Shown here piece by piece: positions 46,343-55,087 of a DNA stretch of 64,000 nucleotides; position 1 is the first letter of the stretch, and every line of letters starts with the position of its first letter. The notes under the pieces are model-generated. The model ran no database searches, was not told where the DNA came from, and saw only the letters and a list, made by a program, of their open reading frames with translations. The position numbers and the translations under genes were made by a program. Origin of the DNA: Desulfovibrio sp. Marseille-P6017. GTDB lineage: Bacteria; Bacillota_A; Clostridia; Peptostreptococcales; Peptostreptococcaceae. The DNA lies in the NCBI GenBank assembly GCA_900604495.1, contig UWOR01000014.1, positions 1 to 64,000 on the forward strand, given 5' to 3'.

Positions 46343-47140
46343 TTATTTTAAATTTCTTAACCAATAGTTTTGTGGCGTTTCATCTTCTTCTATTGGTACA
46401 AATATATAACCTTCATTACTTAAATAACTTAATATTGAATCTAATGAGTTTGCAGTTTGCTTTCTTTCATGCATAAGTATCACTATATTATCTTTTCCCC
46501 TAGAATATGTTTTTACATTTTCTAAAACTTTTTCAGAATTAACCTTCCAATCTTCTGTATCGATATCCCAATCCCACATCTTATATCCAGCTTCTACTAA
46601 ACTTTCATAACATTCATATGGTGTATATGGTTTACTACCATATGGTAGCCTAACTATATTAGACTCAACTCCAACTAAATCTAGTAAAGTTTGTTTATTT
46701 ATATCAAACTCTTCTTTTGCTGACTTACTAGTTTTATATAACTTATGAATATCATGAGATACACTATGAAATCCTGGTGTATTTCCATTTTCAATAATAG
46801 CTTTAACTTCATTTGGATATGATTTCATATTAGAATCTATCATGAAAAAGGTAGCTCTAGCATTATACTTATTTAATACATTTAGGATTTCATTTGTATA
46901 TTTAGAAGGTCCATCGTCTATTGTTATATATGCTACTTTACCAACACTCTTTGATGGTCCTTTATTGATTTCATTTGTAGATTTGTAAATTATATTAGTT
47001 ATTGTTGTATTATATAGTTTATCATCTCTTATTAGCGGATTATTATTGGCATAACTAAATCCAACCATTAATCCGGCTCCAAAAAGTGATATACAAAGTA
47101 TAACAAAAAAACTGTATTTGTATTTTTTGTTTTTGCTCAT
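46343..47140 (-). CDS. Secreted or anchored polysaccharide deacetylase
   Basis: An N-terminal membrane segment (YSFFVILCISLFGAGLMVGF) is followed by a NodB domain. TIDDGPSKYTNEIL carries the catalytic and metal Asp pair, PGFHSVSHDIHKLY the metal histidines, IVRLPYGSKPY the third motif (RxPYG), and YKMWDWDIDTEDW the fourth; IVILMHERKQT is the last motif. It should deacetylate peptidoglycan or another cell-surface glycan. All catalytic motifs are present, at 265 residues. Strong GGGGAGG ribosome site. Probably cotranscribed with the prsA-like gene. Confidence 0.92.
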   Translation of the reverse strand: MSKNKKYKYSFFVILCISLFGAGLMVGFSYANNNPLIRDDKLYNTTITNIIYKSTNEINKGPSKSVGKVAYITIDDGPSKYTNEILNVLNKYNARATFFMIDSNMKSYPNEVKAIIENGNTPGFHSVSHDIHKLYKTSKSAKEEFDINKQTLLDLVGVESNIVRLPYGSKPYTPYECYESLVEAGYKMWDWDIDTEDWKVNSEKVLENVKTYSRGKDNIVILMHERKQTANSLDSILSYLSNEGYIFVPIEEDETPQNYWLRNLK

Positions 47141-47330
47141 CGCATCGCCTCCCCTTCCTTAAATACCTAGATTGTCTAAACTTAGGCATTTTGATAAACA
47201 AAAACTTTAATTGATTTTTTATTTATATATATTATTAGTAAAATTTTATCTTTTATAAACGATATTGAATTTTTGTTATTTTTAAATATTGTATATTCTT
47301 TAATTTTTTTACATTTATTAAATATAAAAA

Positions 47331-47364
47331 AACATACTAGTAAAATGTTTCATACTAGTATGTT
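47331..47364 (-). terminator. Terminator of hisF
   Basis: AACATACTAGTA/TACTAGTATGTT, a 12-bp perfect stem with A- and T-runs outside, lies 20 nt past the hisF stop. Confidence 0.85.
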
Positions 47365-47384
47365 TTTTTCCATTTGTTTTTTAA

Positions 47385-48140
47385 TCAACTAATTGAAATA
47401 CCATTACATACCATATAGTCCTTTAACTCTCTTATATTTATTTCTCCAAAGTGAAATACTGATGCAGCAAGCACACCATCTACATTAGCTTCTTTTATAA
47501 CCTTACAAAAATCATCCATACTTCCTGCACCCCTGGATGCTATAACTGGTATATTTACAACTTCTGTAATCTTAGATAAAAGCTCTATATCATATCCACA
47601 TTTCATTCCATCTTCATCTATACTACTTATAACTATTTCTCCTGCACCTAGATTTGCACCCTTTTTTGCCCATTCTATTACATTTATATCTGTTTTTTCT
47701 CTACCACCTTTTATATATACATTCCAAGATCCCTCACAATTTTTTTTAGCATCTATTGATAATACTACGCTTTTAGTTCCAAACTCTAGTGATGCTTGTT
47801 TAATTAATCCTGGATTTTTTACGGCTGAAGAATTTATTGATACTTTATTAGCTCCTTGCCTAAGTATATTGCTAAAATCATATAAGCTACTTACCCCTCC
47901 ACCTACACAAAATGGGATATCTATATACTCTGCTACTCTTTTGATAAAATTTAGAGATGTTTTTCTGTCTTCATATGATGCTGTTATATCATAAAATATA
48001 AGTTCATCAGCTCCACTATCGTTGTATAATTTAGCCAATACTTCTGGTGAATCTACATCTATTATATCTTTAAATTTCCTCCCTTTTACGACTCTACCAT
48101 TTATAACATCTAGGCACGGTATTATCCTTTTTGTAAGCAT
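47385..48140 (-). CDS. hisF: Orphan imidazole glycerol phosphate synthase subunit HisF
   Basis: This is the cyclase half of IGP synthase (PRFAR plus ammonia from HisH to IGP and AICAR). The catalytic Asp11 ([12 protein letters not shown]) and Asp130 (LSIDAK) are present, as are GGGVSS and the [11 protein letters not shown] loop. In the second phosphate-binding loop, normally ASGGAG, this protein reads ASRGAG, with Arg at position 203. No hisH or any other his gene is adjacent; it stands alone between terminators. It may be the last survivor of a histidine operon, or the rest is elsewhere. Confidence 0.87.
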   Translation of the reverse strand: MLTKRIIPCLDVINGRVVKGRKFKDIIDVDSPEVLAKLYNDSGADELIFYDITASYEDRKTSLNFIKRVAEYIDIPFCVGGGVSSLYDFSNILRQGANKVSINSSAVKNPGLIKQASLEFGTKSVVLSIDAKKNCEGSWNVYIKGGREKTDINVIEWAKKGANLGAGEIVISSIDEDGMKCGYDIELLSKITEVVNIPVIASRGAGSMDDFCKVIKEANVDGVLAASVFHFGEINIRELKDYMVCNGISIS

Positions 48141-48271
48141 AATTCTAATACCTCCTTAAGATATATTTTTCTCAATTATATAATTTATGCTCATTTCAAA
48201 ATTTTTATAACTTTTTTATGTAATTATTCTAAAATTTATTAGATTAATATCAATATACTTAATTTATTAAT

Positions 48272-48316
48272 AAAAAATAAGTATATAGGGTAATACCCTA
48301 TATACTTATTTTTTCT
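48272..48316 (-). terminator. Terminator overlapping the end of the azoreductase gene
   Basis: AAAAAATAAGTATATAGGG/CCCTATATACTTATTTTTT, a long perfect stem, includes the stop codon of the gene at 48298. Confidence 0.85.
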
Positions 48317-48948
48317 ATAATCTTATCTATTTTTTCACTTGCTTTTTTTATAGCTTCTAACCTTTCTTCTTCTGTATTTCCAGTACCTGATACCATAAGT
48401 TCTTCAATCTTTTTAATTCCTAATATCTTCATTATACTAGCAATATAATTTTCACCTTTATCAAGTATTGGGTCCAATATCCAAGGAATATTTCCTCCAC
48501 TAGATTGAATATATACTAATGCTCTATTTTGATCTCCTAGTAATCCCTTAGGTTTATTATTCTCAAATTTAATTGTTTTTCCAACTTGTATTATACAATC
48601 CATATATTCTTTAAGGGGAGCAGGAAATCCTAAACTCCACATAGGAGATGCTATTACATAAACTTGAGCACTTGCAAACTGATCGCATAAATCTCTAATT
48701 TTTTGTATTTCTCTTTGATCCTTGTCATCTAATTTTTTAGCATCGTCCTCTTTTATTATGGCATTTCTACCTTCAAAATATTGATATTCAAGTCTTGGTA
48801 TATGATCTTTATATAAATCAACTTCCTCAACTTTAAAATCTTTGTTTTTTTCTAAAAATTTGTTTATAAACTCTCTAGCTACAGTTTTGCTAGAAGATAA
48901 ATCCTCAGGCTTTGAATTGACACTTATATATAATAATTTCTTTTCCAT
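48298..48948 (-). CDS. azoR: FMN-dependent NADH azoreductase / flavodoxin-like quinone reductase
   Basis: This belongs to the AzoR/NQO-type flavodoxin-fold family. LYISVNSKPEDLSSSKTVAREF at the N-terminus is the phosphate loop (partly quoted), with VIASPMWSLGFPAPLKEYMDCI and a YIQSSGG flavin loop. It reduces quinones or azo compounds with NADH; the natural role is probably quinone or redox stress handling. 216 residues, full length, cytoplasmic. Terminator at its end; monocistronic. Confidence 0.88.
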   Translation of the reverse strand: MEKKLLYISVNSKPEDLSSSKTVAREFINKFLEKNKDFKVEEVDLYKDHIPRLEYQYFEGRNAIIKEDDAKKLDDKDQREIQKIRDLCDQFASAQVYVIASPMWSLGFPAPLKEYMDCIIQVGKTIKFENNKPKGLLGDQNRALVYIQSSGGNIPWILDPILDKGENYIASIMKILGIKKIEELMVSGTGNTEEERLEAIKKASEKIDKIIEKISI

Positions 48949-49113
48949 TAGTTCACCTCTAAGAGAAATCTTATTTTATTCATTTATTATTATTTACTCA
49001 AGTTAACTATTATATTCTTATTTAGATTTCTTCTAAAAATCAACTTAATTTCTATGTATTAAACCTTATTATATAATCTATATCATCATAGTAAAATTTT
49101 TATTTATATTATT

Positions 49114-50532
49114 TTATGCAAGTTGAATTTTTTCTTCTGATAAGGATTTTTCTTGTATATATTCATCAATTGCCTTAGCTGCCTTTTTACCTGCCCCCAT
49201 TGCAGATATTACTGTAGCCGCTCCAGTTACTGCATCTCCTCCAGCATAAACACTTTTTCTTGATGTAAGACCATTTTCATCTGTTACTATACATTCTCTT
49301 TTATTAATTTCTAAACCTTCTGTAGTTGAGCTTATAAGTGGATTAGGGCTTGTTCCAAGTGACATTATAACTGTATCTACATCTATAATAAATTCTGATC
49401 CACTTACCACTATAGGTCTTCTTCTTCCTGATTCATCAGGTTCTCCTAATTCCATCTTCACACACAGCATACCTTTAACATTTCCACTCTCATCAAGCAA
49501 AATTTCTACTGGATTAGTTAATGTATCAAATATTACACCTTCTTCTTTTGCATGATGTATTTCTTCTTTCCTTGCAGGTAACTCTGATTCACCTCGTCTA
49601 TATACTATATGAGTTTTTGCTCCTAATCTAAGAGCCGTTCTTGCTGCATCCATAGCAACATTTCCTCCACCTACAACTGCTACAGACTTACCAACTCTTA
49701 TTGGAGTTGCATAATCATCTTTATACGCTTTCATTAAGTTTACCCTAGTTAAAAATTCATTTGCAGAGAATACACCATTTGCATTTTCGCCCTTTATTCC
49801 CATAAACTTAGGTAGACCTGCTCCAGATCCTATAAATATAGCTTCAAATTTTTCTTCTTCTATTAATTCATCTATAGTTATAGTTCTTCCTATAACTACA
49901 TTAGTTTCTATTTTCACACCTAATTTTTTAATACTATCTATTTCAGCATTGACGATTTCTTTTTTAGGTAATCTAAATTCTGGTATTCCGTAAGTTAAAA
50001 CACCACCTGCTTCGTGCATAGCTTCGAATATAGTTACATCATACCCATTCTTAGCTAAGTCTCCTGCACATGCAAGGCCTGCTGGTCCACTTCCAATTAC
50101 AGCTATCTTTTTATTATTTTTAGGTTTTGTTTCTGTTAAATCTATATTATTGGCTCTTGACCAGTCTGCTACAAATTTTTCTAACTTTCCTACAGCAATT
50201 GATGCAGATTTTCTAGCAAATACACATTTGCCTTCACATTGATTTTCTTGTGGGCATACTCTACCGCATACAGCCGGTAGTGAACTACTCTTAGCTATTA
50301 TCTTTGCCGCACCTTCTATATCATTCTCTTTTATCTTTCCTATAAATCCAGGTATATCTACTCCTACAGGACAAGCTGATACACATTGAGGCTTTTTGCA
50401 ACCTAAGCATCTATTTGCTTCACATATAGCTTCTTCCATATTATATCCTAAGCATACTTCATCAAAATTAGTTCTTCTTTTTTCTGCATCTTGTTCTTTA
50501 ACTGGAACTCTTTCCATTTTATTCATTCCCAT
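49114..50532 (-). CDS. nfnB: NfnB: large subunit of the electron-bifurcating transhydrogenase
   Basis: This glutamate-synthase-small-subunit-like flavoprotein has N-terminal [4Fe-4S] cysteines in CLGCKKPQCVSACP and CGRVCPQENQCEGKC, an FAD site IAVIGSGPAGLACAGDLA and an NAD(P) site VAVVGGGNVAMDAARTALRLG (partly quoted). The partner directly upstream identifies it as NfnB rather than GltD. NfnAB couples NADH plus ferredoxin to NADP reduction. The ATG at 50532 is behind the GGGGG that ends nfnA; the ATG 45 bp earlier would lie inside nfnA. Alternative name: SudA-like. Confidence 0.88.
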   Translation of the reverse strand: MGMNKMERVPVKEQDAEKRRTNFDEVCLGYNMEEAICEANRCLGCKKPQCVSACPVGVDIPGFIGKIKENDIEGAAKIIAKSSSLPAVCGRVCPQENQCEGKCVFARKSASIAVGKLEKFVADWSRANNIDLTETKPKNNKKIAVIGSGPAGLACAGDLAKNGYDVTIFEAMHEAGGVLTYGIPEFRLPKKEIVNAEIDSIKKLGVKIETNVVIGRTITIDELIEEEKFEAIFIGSGAGLPKFMGIKGENANGVFSANEFLTRVNLMKAYKDDYATPIRVGKSVAVVGGGNVAMDAARTALRLGAKTHIVYRRGESELPARKEEIHHAKEEGVIFDTLTNPVEILLDESGNVKGMLCVKMELGEPDESGRRRPIVVSGSEFIIDVDTVIMSLGTSPNPLISSTTEGLEINKRECIVTDENGLTSRKSVYAGGDAVTGAATVISAMGAGKKAAKAIDEYIQEKSLSEEKIQLA

Positions 50533-50533
50533 A

Positions 50534-51424
50534 TTATCTACCCCCACATCCACAATTACTATGATGAGATGTTCCATCTTCCTCTAATTCTAAGATTGCT
50601 CTTCCCTCTTCTGTCTTATACATGGATTGTCTTCTCATAGCTTCATCAAAATCAACTAAGTGACCATCAAATTCTGGACCATCTACACAAGCAAATTTAA
50701 TTTTATCTCCTAAACTTACTCTACATGCTCCACACATTCCAGTTCCATCAACCATTATAGGATTTAGGCTTACTGTAGTAGGTATTTCTAACTCTTTAGT
50801 TAACATGCTTGTAAACTTCATCATTATCATAGGGCCGATTACAACTGCATGATCATATTTTTTGCCTTTATTTTGAACTAAATCTCTTAATAACTCAGTA
50901 ACTCTTCCATTATATCCATATGAACCATCATCAGTTGAAATATATAAACTTTTAGCAACTGCTTTCATTTCATCTTCTAAAATAAGTAACTCTCTGTTTC
51001 TAGATCCAATTATTACATCAACATCTAGATTATTCTCTTTAAACCATTTAACTTGCGGATATACTGGTGCTGCACCAACTCCGCCTGCTATAAATATAAT
51101 CTTTTTTTTCTTAAGATTTTCTATATCTTCATGTATAAACTCACTTGGTTGACCTAATGGTCCAACAAAATCTGTTATGTAATCCCCTTCATTAAGGTTT
51201 GCTAATAACTTAGTTGAGGCGCCAACTATTTGAAAAACAATTGTAACAGTATTTTGATTTCTGTCATAATCAGCAATAGTAAGAGGTATTCTCTCGCCTT
51301 TTTCATCCATTTTTACTATAACAAATTGGCCAGGTTGTGCCGATTTTGAAATCCTCTTTGATTCAATTTCCATTAAATAAATATTATCTGCTAATACTCT
51401 TTTACTTATAATTCTATTTCCCAT
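50534..51424 (-). CDS. nfnA: NfnA: small subunit of the electron-bifurcating transhydrogenase
   Basis: This is a ferredoxin-NADP reductase/dihydroorotate-dehydrogenase-electron-transfer type protein. The FAD site is RIPLTIADYD, the NAD-binding part IIFIAGGVGAAPVYPQVKWF, and the [2Fe-2S] site includes GTGMCGACRVSL with a later CVDGPEFDGHLVDFDE. It forms one transcript with nfnB (its stop and the next ATG are adjacent). I chose the ATG at 51424, 15 bp inside the first ATG, because GGGG precedes it at nine bases. An ATGTATACAT palindrome lies ~100 bp upstream of the start. Confidence 0.88.
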   Translation of the reverse strand: MGNRIISKRVLADNIYLMEIESKRISKSAQPGQFVIVKMDEKGERIPLTIADYDRNQNTVTIVFQIVGASTKLLANLNEGDYITDFVGPLGQPSEFIHEDIENLKKKKIIFIAGGVGAAPVYPQVKWFKENNLDVDVIIGSRNRELLILEDEMKAVAKSLYISTDDGSYGYNGRVTELLRDLVQNKGKKYDHAVVIGPMIMMKFTSMLTKELEIPTTVSLNPIMVDGTGMCGACRVSLGDKIKFACVDGPEFDGHLVDFDEAMRRQSMYKTEEGRAILELEEDGTSHHSNCGCGGR

Positions 51425-51524
51425 AATAATTTTCCCCATCCTGTCTTTATAGTTTCCCCAATTTTATTTATGTACTTCAAATAACTTTTGTTATTTTTTT
51501 AACTTTTTATAGTGTTATGTATAC

Positions 51525-51538
51525 ATAAAGTATACTAT
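51525..51538 (-). promoter_or_regulatory. Candidate operator palindrome upstream of nfnAB
   Basis: TTATGTATACATAA is a perfect 14-base palindrome overlapping the region just downstream of a possible TATACT box (51544-51539). A close second copy, TTATGTATACAAAA, is at 51644-51657. The regulator is unknown and the assignment is inference. Confidence 0.35.
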
Positions 51539-51682
51539 ATTTTATATGTTTTGTAATAATTTACTACTAATTTAAACATAAAATTTTACTATTATATCTA
51601 GTTTTTTTATAATAATTTTAATTTATAATAATATTATGTATACAAAATTATGTTGTTAAATTCACAACTTAATTATTATATA

Positions 51683-51720
51683 AAAAAAGAAACTATATTT
51701 TATATAATAGTTTCTTTTTT
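51683..51720 (-). terminator. Terminator of the first reverse rubrerythrin
   Basis: AAAAAAGAAACTAT/ATAGTTTCTTTTTT forms a 14-bp perfect stem right after the rubrerythrin stop. Confidence 0.85.
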
Positions 51721-51728
51721 ATAATTTA

Positions 51729-52274
51729 TTATTTTTCAAAATGTCTTTTAAGAAGTCCTAAGAATGCCTTACCATGTCTTGCTTCATCTTTGCACATTTC
51801 ATGTACTGTATCATGAATTGCATCTAAACCTAGCTCTTTAGCTTTTTTAGCTAGTTTTAATTTTCCATCTGTTGCTCCATATTCAGCTTCAACTCTTACA
51901 GATAAGTTTTCTTTAGTATCAGCAACAACTACCTCTCCAAGAAGTTCAGCAAATTTAGCTGCATGTTCTGCTTCTTCATAAGCTATTCTTCTATATGCTT
52001 CTGCTACTTCTGGATATCCTTCTCTATCTGCTTGACGACTCATAGCTATATACATTCCAACCTCAGTACATTCACCTATAAAGTTATCTCTTAATCCTTC
52101 CACTATCTCTTCATCTACTCCCTTTGCTAATCCGATTCTATGTTCATCTGCCCATTTCATTTCCCCTGACATTTCTTCAAATTTTTCTGAACCAACCTTA
52201 CAAACTGGACATAAACTAGGAGCTTCATCTCCTTCATATATATATCCACACACTGTACATACAAATTTTTTCAT
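51729..52274 (-). CDS. Reverse rubrerythrin (copy 1)
   Basis: The rubredoxin domain comes first ([10 protein letters not shown] and LCPVCKVG, the Cys4 iron site), followed by the diiron rubrerythrin domain with EYG-EAEH-type helices ([23 protein letters not shown] (partly quoted), [38 protein letters not shown]). This reversed order is the reverse rubrerythrin of anaerobic Firmicutes, an NADH-linked peroxidase and oxygen reductase. 181 residues. It is a near-identical paralogue of the copy at 58651-59205. It has AAGGAGG upstream and its own terminator. Confidence 0.93.
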   Translation of the reverse strand: MKKFVCTVCGYIYEGDEAPSLCPVCKVGSEKFEEMSGEMKWADEHRIGLAKGVDEEIVEGLRDNFIGECTEVGMYIAMSRQADREGYPEVAEAYRRIAYEEAEHAAKFAELLGEVVVADTKENLSVRVEAEYGATDGKLKLAKKAKELGLDAIHDTVHEMCKDEARHGKAFLGLLKRHFEK

Positions 52275-52443
52275 AATTTTTTCCTCCTTATATTAATTTA
52301 TTTATATTAATTTATTTAAAATTCACTTTTAATTTTATTATACTTAACTTATACCCTTGTGTTTCTAATCTAAACATGATTATATAAAATTTGTTTATAT
52401 TTTCATAAAATTCGTACTTTTATCCATTAATTTCTCTATAAAA

Positions 52444-52469
52444 AAGACCTACCATATATGGTAAGTCTT
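52444..52469 (-). terminator. Terminator of the VanW gene
   Basis: AAGAC-TACCATATATGGTA-GTCTT, one mismatch pair, ends 1-2 nt after the stop and is followed by T-runs on the minus strand. Confidence 0.75.
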
Positions 52470-52470
52470 A

Positions 52471-53697
52471 CTATTTTATCTTATATTTACTAGTAGATAT
52501 AAGTTCTTCTATTATTTTATTACTTTCTTCATCTAAATATATCCTATATGTTTTTACTATAATATTATCTTTCTTATGTTCTTCCTCTGTTTTTATATAA
52601 AGTTTTTGTTTATCCTCTTTACATCCATATATTCTAGATGTTATACATCCATTACCTACTATATTATAAATATATATAGGATGTGTAAAATTATTTTTTA
52701 ACTTTAAATCTGTATATCCATAAGATACACTTGCATCTCTACCTCTTGGAACATATCTAGATTGGAATGTATGATTGTGTACTTCTTCTATGCCAACACC
52801 AGATAATAGTGCTGCATTATATATAGTAGTAGATACTTGACATACACCACCACCTTCTCCATCTACGTATTTACCTCCAACTATGACTTTAGCAGTTTTG
52901 TATCCATTGACCCAGTTTCTAGCTCCTGTTGCTTTATTATAAGAAAAAACCTCATTAGGCATTATTAACTTATTACTTGTACTCTCTCCTGCAACATGTA
53001 TATTACTCCCTCTAGACGTACTATCATTGAAGGATGTGCTAAATTGACCTAATATAGTATCAATAGAATTTATATCTTCTGTTGTTATGCTTGGCTTTAC
53101 TATTTTTACAGGAAGCTTTATATCTTCTATTTCTTTATTTACCAACATATTATATATTTTTTCTTTTAACTTTATTACTTCTACTTCTTTTCCTACTTTA
53201 GATTCTGTTCTTACTATTTCTCCATAACCTTTAATTTCAAAGTTTGCCTCTGTTACATCTACATCAATTTCTTTTCTTATATATTCTATAAACTCACTTA
53301 ATTTACTTTCATCATAAGTTGCATTAAGATTTATATTGTAATTTTTATTAAACAAAAGCCCTATTTTTCTTTTTGTATTTTCTAAATTATCATCTGTATT
53401 GGTATATAAGTAGGCTTTATTTAAAGCATCTTCTACATTATAGCTCAAATTAATTTTAGACGGTTGTAATATCCATGTTTTTTCCTCATAGGTAATTTTT
53501 ATAGGCTTTATTTTATACTTGTCATTAATTTTATTTAAAGCTTCTTTATATCTCAATCCTCCTACATCTACATTTTGTATACTTATATTGTTAAATATCT
53601 TTTTATCTTCAATATTTTCTAATTTATTCATACCTAATAAAAAAATGCTTAATATTAAAGTGAAAAATAAATAAGTTAATCTTTTATATCTAACCAT
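52471..53697 (-). CDS. VanW-family cell-surface protein
   Basis: One N-terminal membrane anchor (LTYLFFTLILSIFLLGM) is followed by two peptidoglycan-binding-4-like repeats (residues ~35-200). Next comes the VanW domain (LGQFSTSFNDSTSRGSNIH (partly quoted), VFSYNKATGARNWVNGYKTA, GGGVCQVSTTIYNAALLSG), then a G5-like tail. The family is widespread in Firmicutes and named after a vancomycin-cluster gene, but its function is unknown. It is not part of a resistance cluster here. 408 residues; AAGGAG ribosome site. Confidence 0.9.
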   Translation of the reverse strand: MVRYKRLTYLFFTLILSIFLLGMNKLENIEDKKIFNNISIQNVDVGGLRYKEALNKINDKYKIKPIKITYEEKTWILQPSKINLSYNVEDALNKAYLYTNTDDNLENTKRKIGLLFNKNYNINLNATYDESKLSEFIEYIRKEIDVDVTEANFEIKGYGEIVRTESKVGKEVEVIKLKEKIYNMLVNKEIEDIKLPVKIVKPSITTEDINSIDTILGQFSTSFNDSTSRGSNIHVAGESTSNKLIMPNEVFSYNKATGARNWVNGYKTAKVIVGGKYVDGEGGGVCQVSTTIYNAALLSGVGIEEVHNHTFQSRYVPRGRDASVSYGYTDLKLKNNFTHPIYIYNIVGNGCITSRIYGCKEDKQKLYIKTEEEHKKDNIIVKTYRIYLDEESNKIIEELISTSKYKIK

Positions 53698-53841
53698 ATT
53701 GTGCTCCTTAGTTTGAAATTATATCTTTATATTTTCCCATAAACAATTTTATATTCTGATACATGTCATTCAAAATATGAATATATATTTTTTTTATGCT
53801 AATACTTTTAATAAATATTTTTATTTTCATGGAGGTTAATT

Positions 53842-54027
53842 ATGAAAAATTCAAAAGATGAATTAAAAGACGCATTTGCCCAACTTCAAAGCGCACAAAG
53901 TTGCTTAAATCATGCATTAAAAACTGTAGAAAAACAAAATAATAAACATCAAATAGAAAATACAATAACATATGTAAAAGAAGCTGTGTTTGCAGCTAGC
54001 AACGCCTTAGCAAATTACCAAGATTAA
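53842..54027 (+). CDS. Small helical hypothetical protein
   Basis: This 61-residue protein is probably an all-helical hairpin: ELKDAFAQLQSAQSCLNHAL and a second helix TITYVKEAVFAASNALANY. No domain was recognised. GGAGG lies seven bases before the ATG, and a terminator follows, so a real short transcript is likely. The heptad spacing of hydrophobic residues fits a coiled-coil dimer. Confidence 0.65.
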   Translation: MKNSKDELKDAFAQLQSAQSCLNHALKTVEKQNNKHQIENTITYVKEAVFAASNALANYQD

Positions 54028-54052
54028 TTTATATAATTATCAAAAAATTTTT

Positions 54053-54074
54053 AAGACTTAGATTTCTAAGTCTT
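54053..54074 (+). terminator. Terminator of the small helical protein gene
   Basis: AAGACTTAG/CTAAGTCTT, a perfect 9-bp stem with a 4-base loop and a following TTTTC, lies just after the stop. Confidence 0.8.
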
Positions 54075-54185
54075 TTCTATTGTCTTATCTTAATCGTTTT
54101 CCTAATTATTATATCATTTCTTCAGATTTCTTATTTTTTTCGATAAAAATCGACTTTTTTCACTTTAATTTTTTTAAGTTTATGT

Positions 54186-54369
54186 TATAATATCTTATAC
54201 TTATTTTTAAGTTACAATATACAGACTATAATATAGTCTGTGACTAGGTTACATACCTATTTTATATTTACAAATTCACTTTGGAGAAAACATATTTTCT
54301 ACCTATTATTCGATATGAAATTTATAAATTACTTTATAGGTCTATCCTATAAGATTCGGAGGTACTTAA
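54186..54369 (+). promoter_or_regulatory. Structured leader upstream of the GNAT gene
   Basis: A TATAAT box lies at 54186-54191 and the gene starts at 54370, leaving ~170 nt of untranslated leader. It can form four hairpins in a row: ACAGACTATA/TATAGTCTGT (54221-54241, perfect, one-base centre), TAGGT/ACCTA (54245-54259), AGAAAA/TTTTCT (54285-54300) and TTATAGG/CCTATAA (54334-54352), the last five bases before GGAGG. The first could equally be a protein operator. No known riboswitch motif was recognised; the whole gap 54075-54369 holds no gene. Confidence 0.45.
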
Positions 54370-54963
54370 TTGATAAAAACAATACAATTATCAAAATTTA
54401 ACGGGAACCCTTGCGAAAATTTATACGGTAATATTTGCTATATAACTAAAGATAAATTTAAGGACGTTATTAACTTATACAATAAAGTAAACCATTCTAT
54501 GGAAAATAAAAGCTGGCTTAAATCTCGTGATATATCTTATTTAGAAGATGTATTAGATAATGGAGGTTTCATAGTTGGATGCTATATAGAAGATAACTTA
54601 GTTGCTTCTGCATTATGTGAAGCACCTAGAGGAGAATATAAAGATATGCTTTTTGAAATTGGAATGAGCAATGATGATATAGATACTACTTATATCTCTG
54701 GATTTGTTATGGTTGATCCAATTTATCGTGGAAATGCTCTTCATCGCATATTACTAGAAACTAGAATTGATTTATCAATAGAAAGAGATATGAGAAATAT
54801 CGTTACTGTTGTTAACTCTCAAAATATATTTAGCTTAAATACAATTTTAAGCTTAGGATTTGAATTAAAATTAGAAAAACAAAATGAAATTGGATCTATA
54901 AGATATGTTCTTCATAAAAATTTAGATAACCTAAGAAGTAAATCAATTGAGATTACAGCTTAA
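54370..54963 (+). CDS. GNAT-family acetyltransferase-like protein
   Basis: This 197-residue protein has the GNAT strand-loop-helix around TYISGFVMVDPIYRGNALHRILLETR, where the acetyl-CoA pyrophosphate loop RxGxGxxL is present in the weaker form RGNALHRIL. A C-terminal NSQNIFSLNTILSLGFELK helix-strand is also typical. The substrate is unknown. It starts at TTG, with GGAGG seven bases upstream. It is monocistronic on the plus strand and preceded by a long structured leader. Confidence 0.75.
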   Translation: MIKTIQLSKFNGNPCENLYGNICYITKDKFKDVINLYNKVNHSMENKSWLKSRDISYLEDVLDNGGFIVGCYIEDNLVASALCEAPRGEYKDMLFEIGMSNDDIDTTYISGFVMVDPIYRGNALHRILLETRIDLSIERDMRNIVTVVNSQNIFSLNTILSLGFELKLEKQNEIGSIRYVLHKNLDNLRSKSIEITA

Positions 54964-55087
54964 TATATATACTTTAATATTTCTTTCAAAAGTTACAATT
55001 TAGTAATTTTTATAATTAGTTTTGACTTATTGTACCATTTACCTCTATAATTTTATAGAGGTATTATTTTTTTAAAGGAGTGGGTAT

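Noticed and set aside
49114..50532. Glutamate synthase small subunit (GltD)
   Set aside because: The directly coupled NfnA-type partner and absence of GltB make NfnB the better call.
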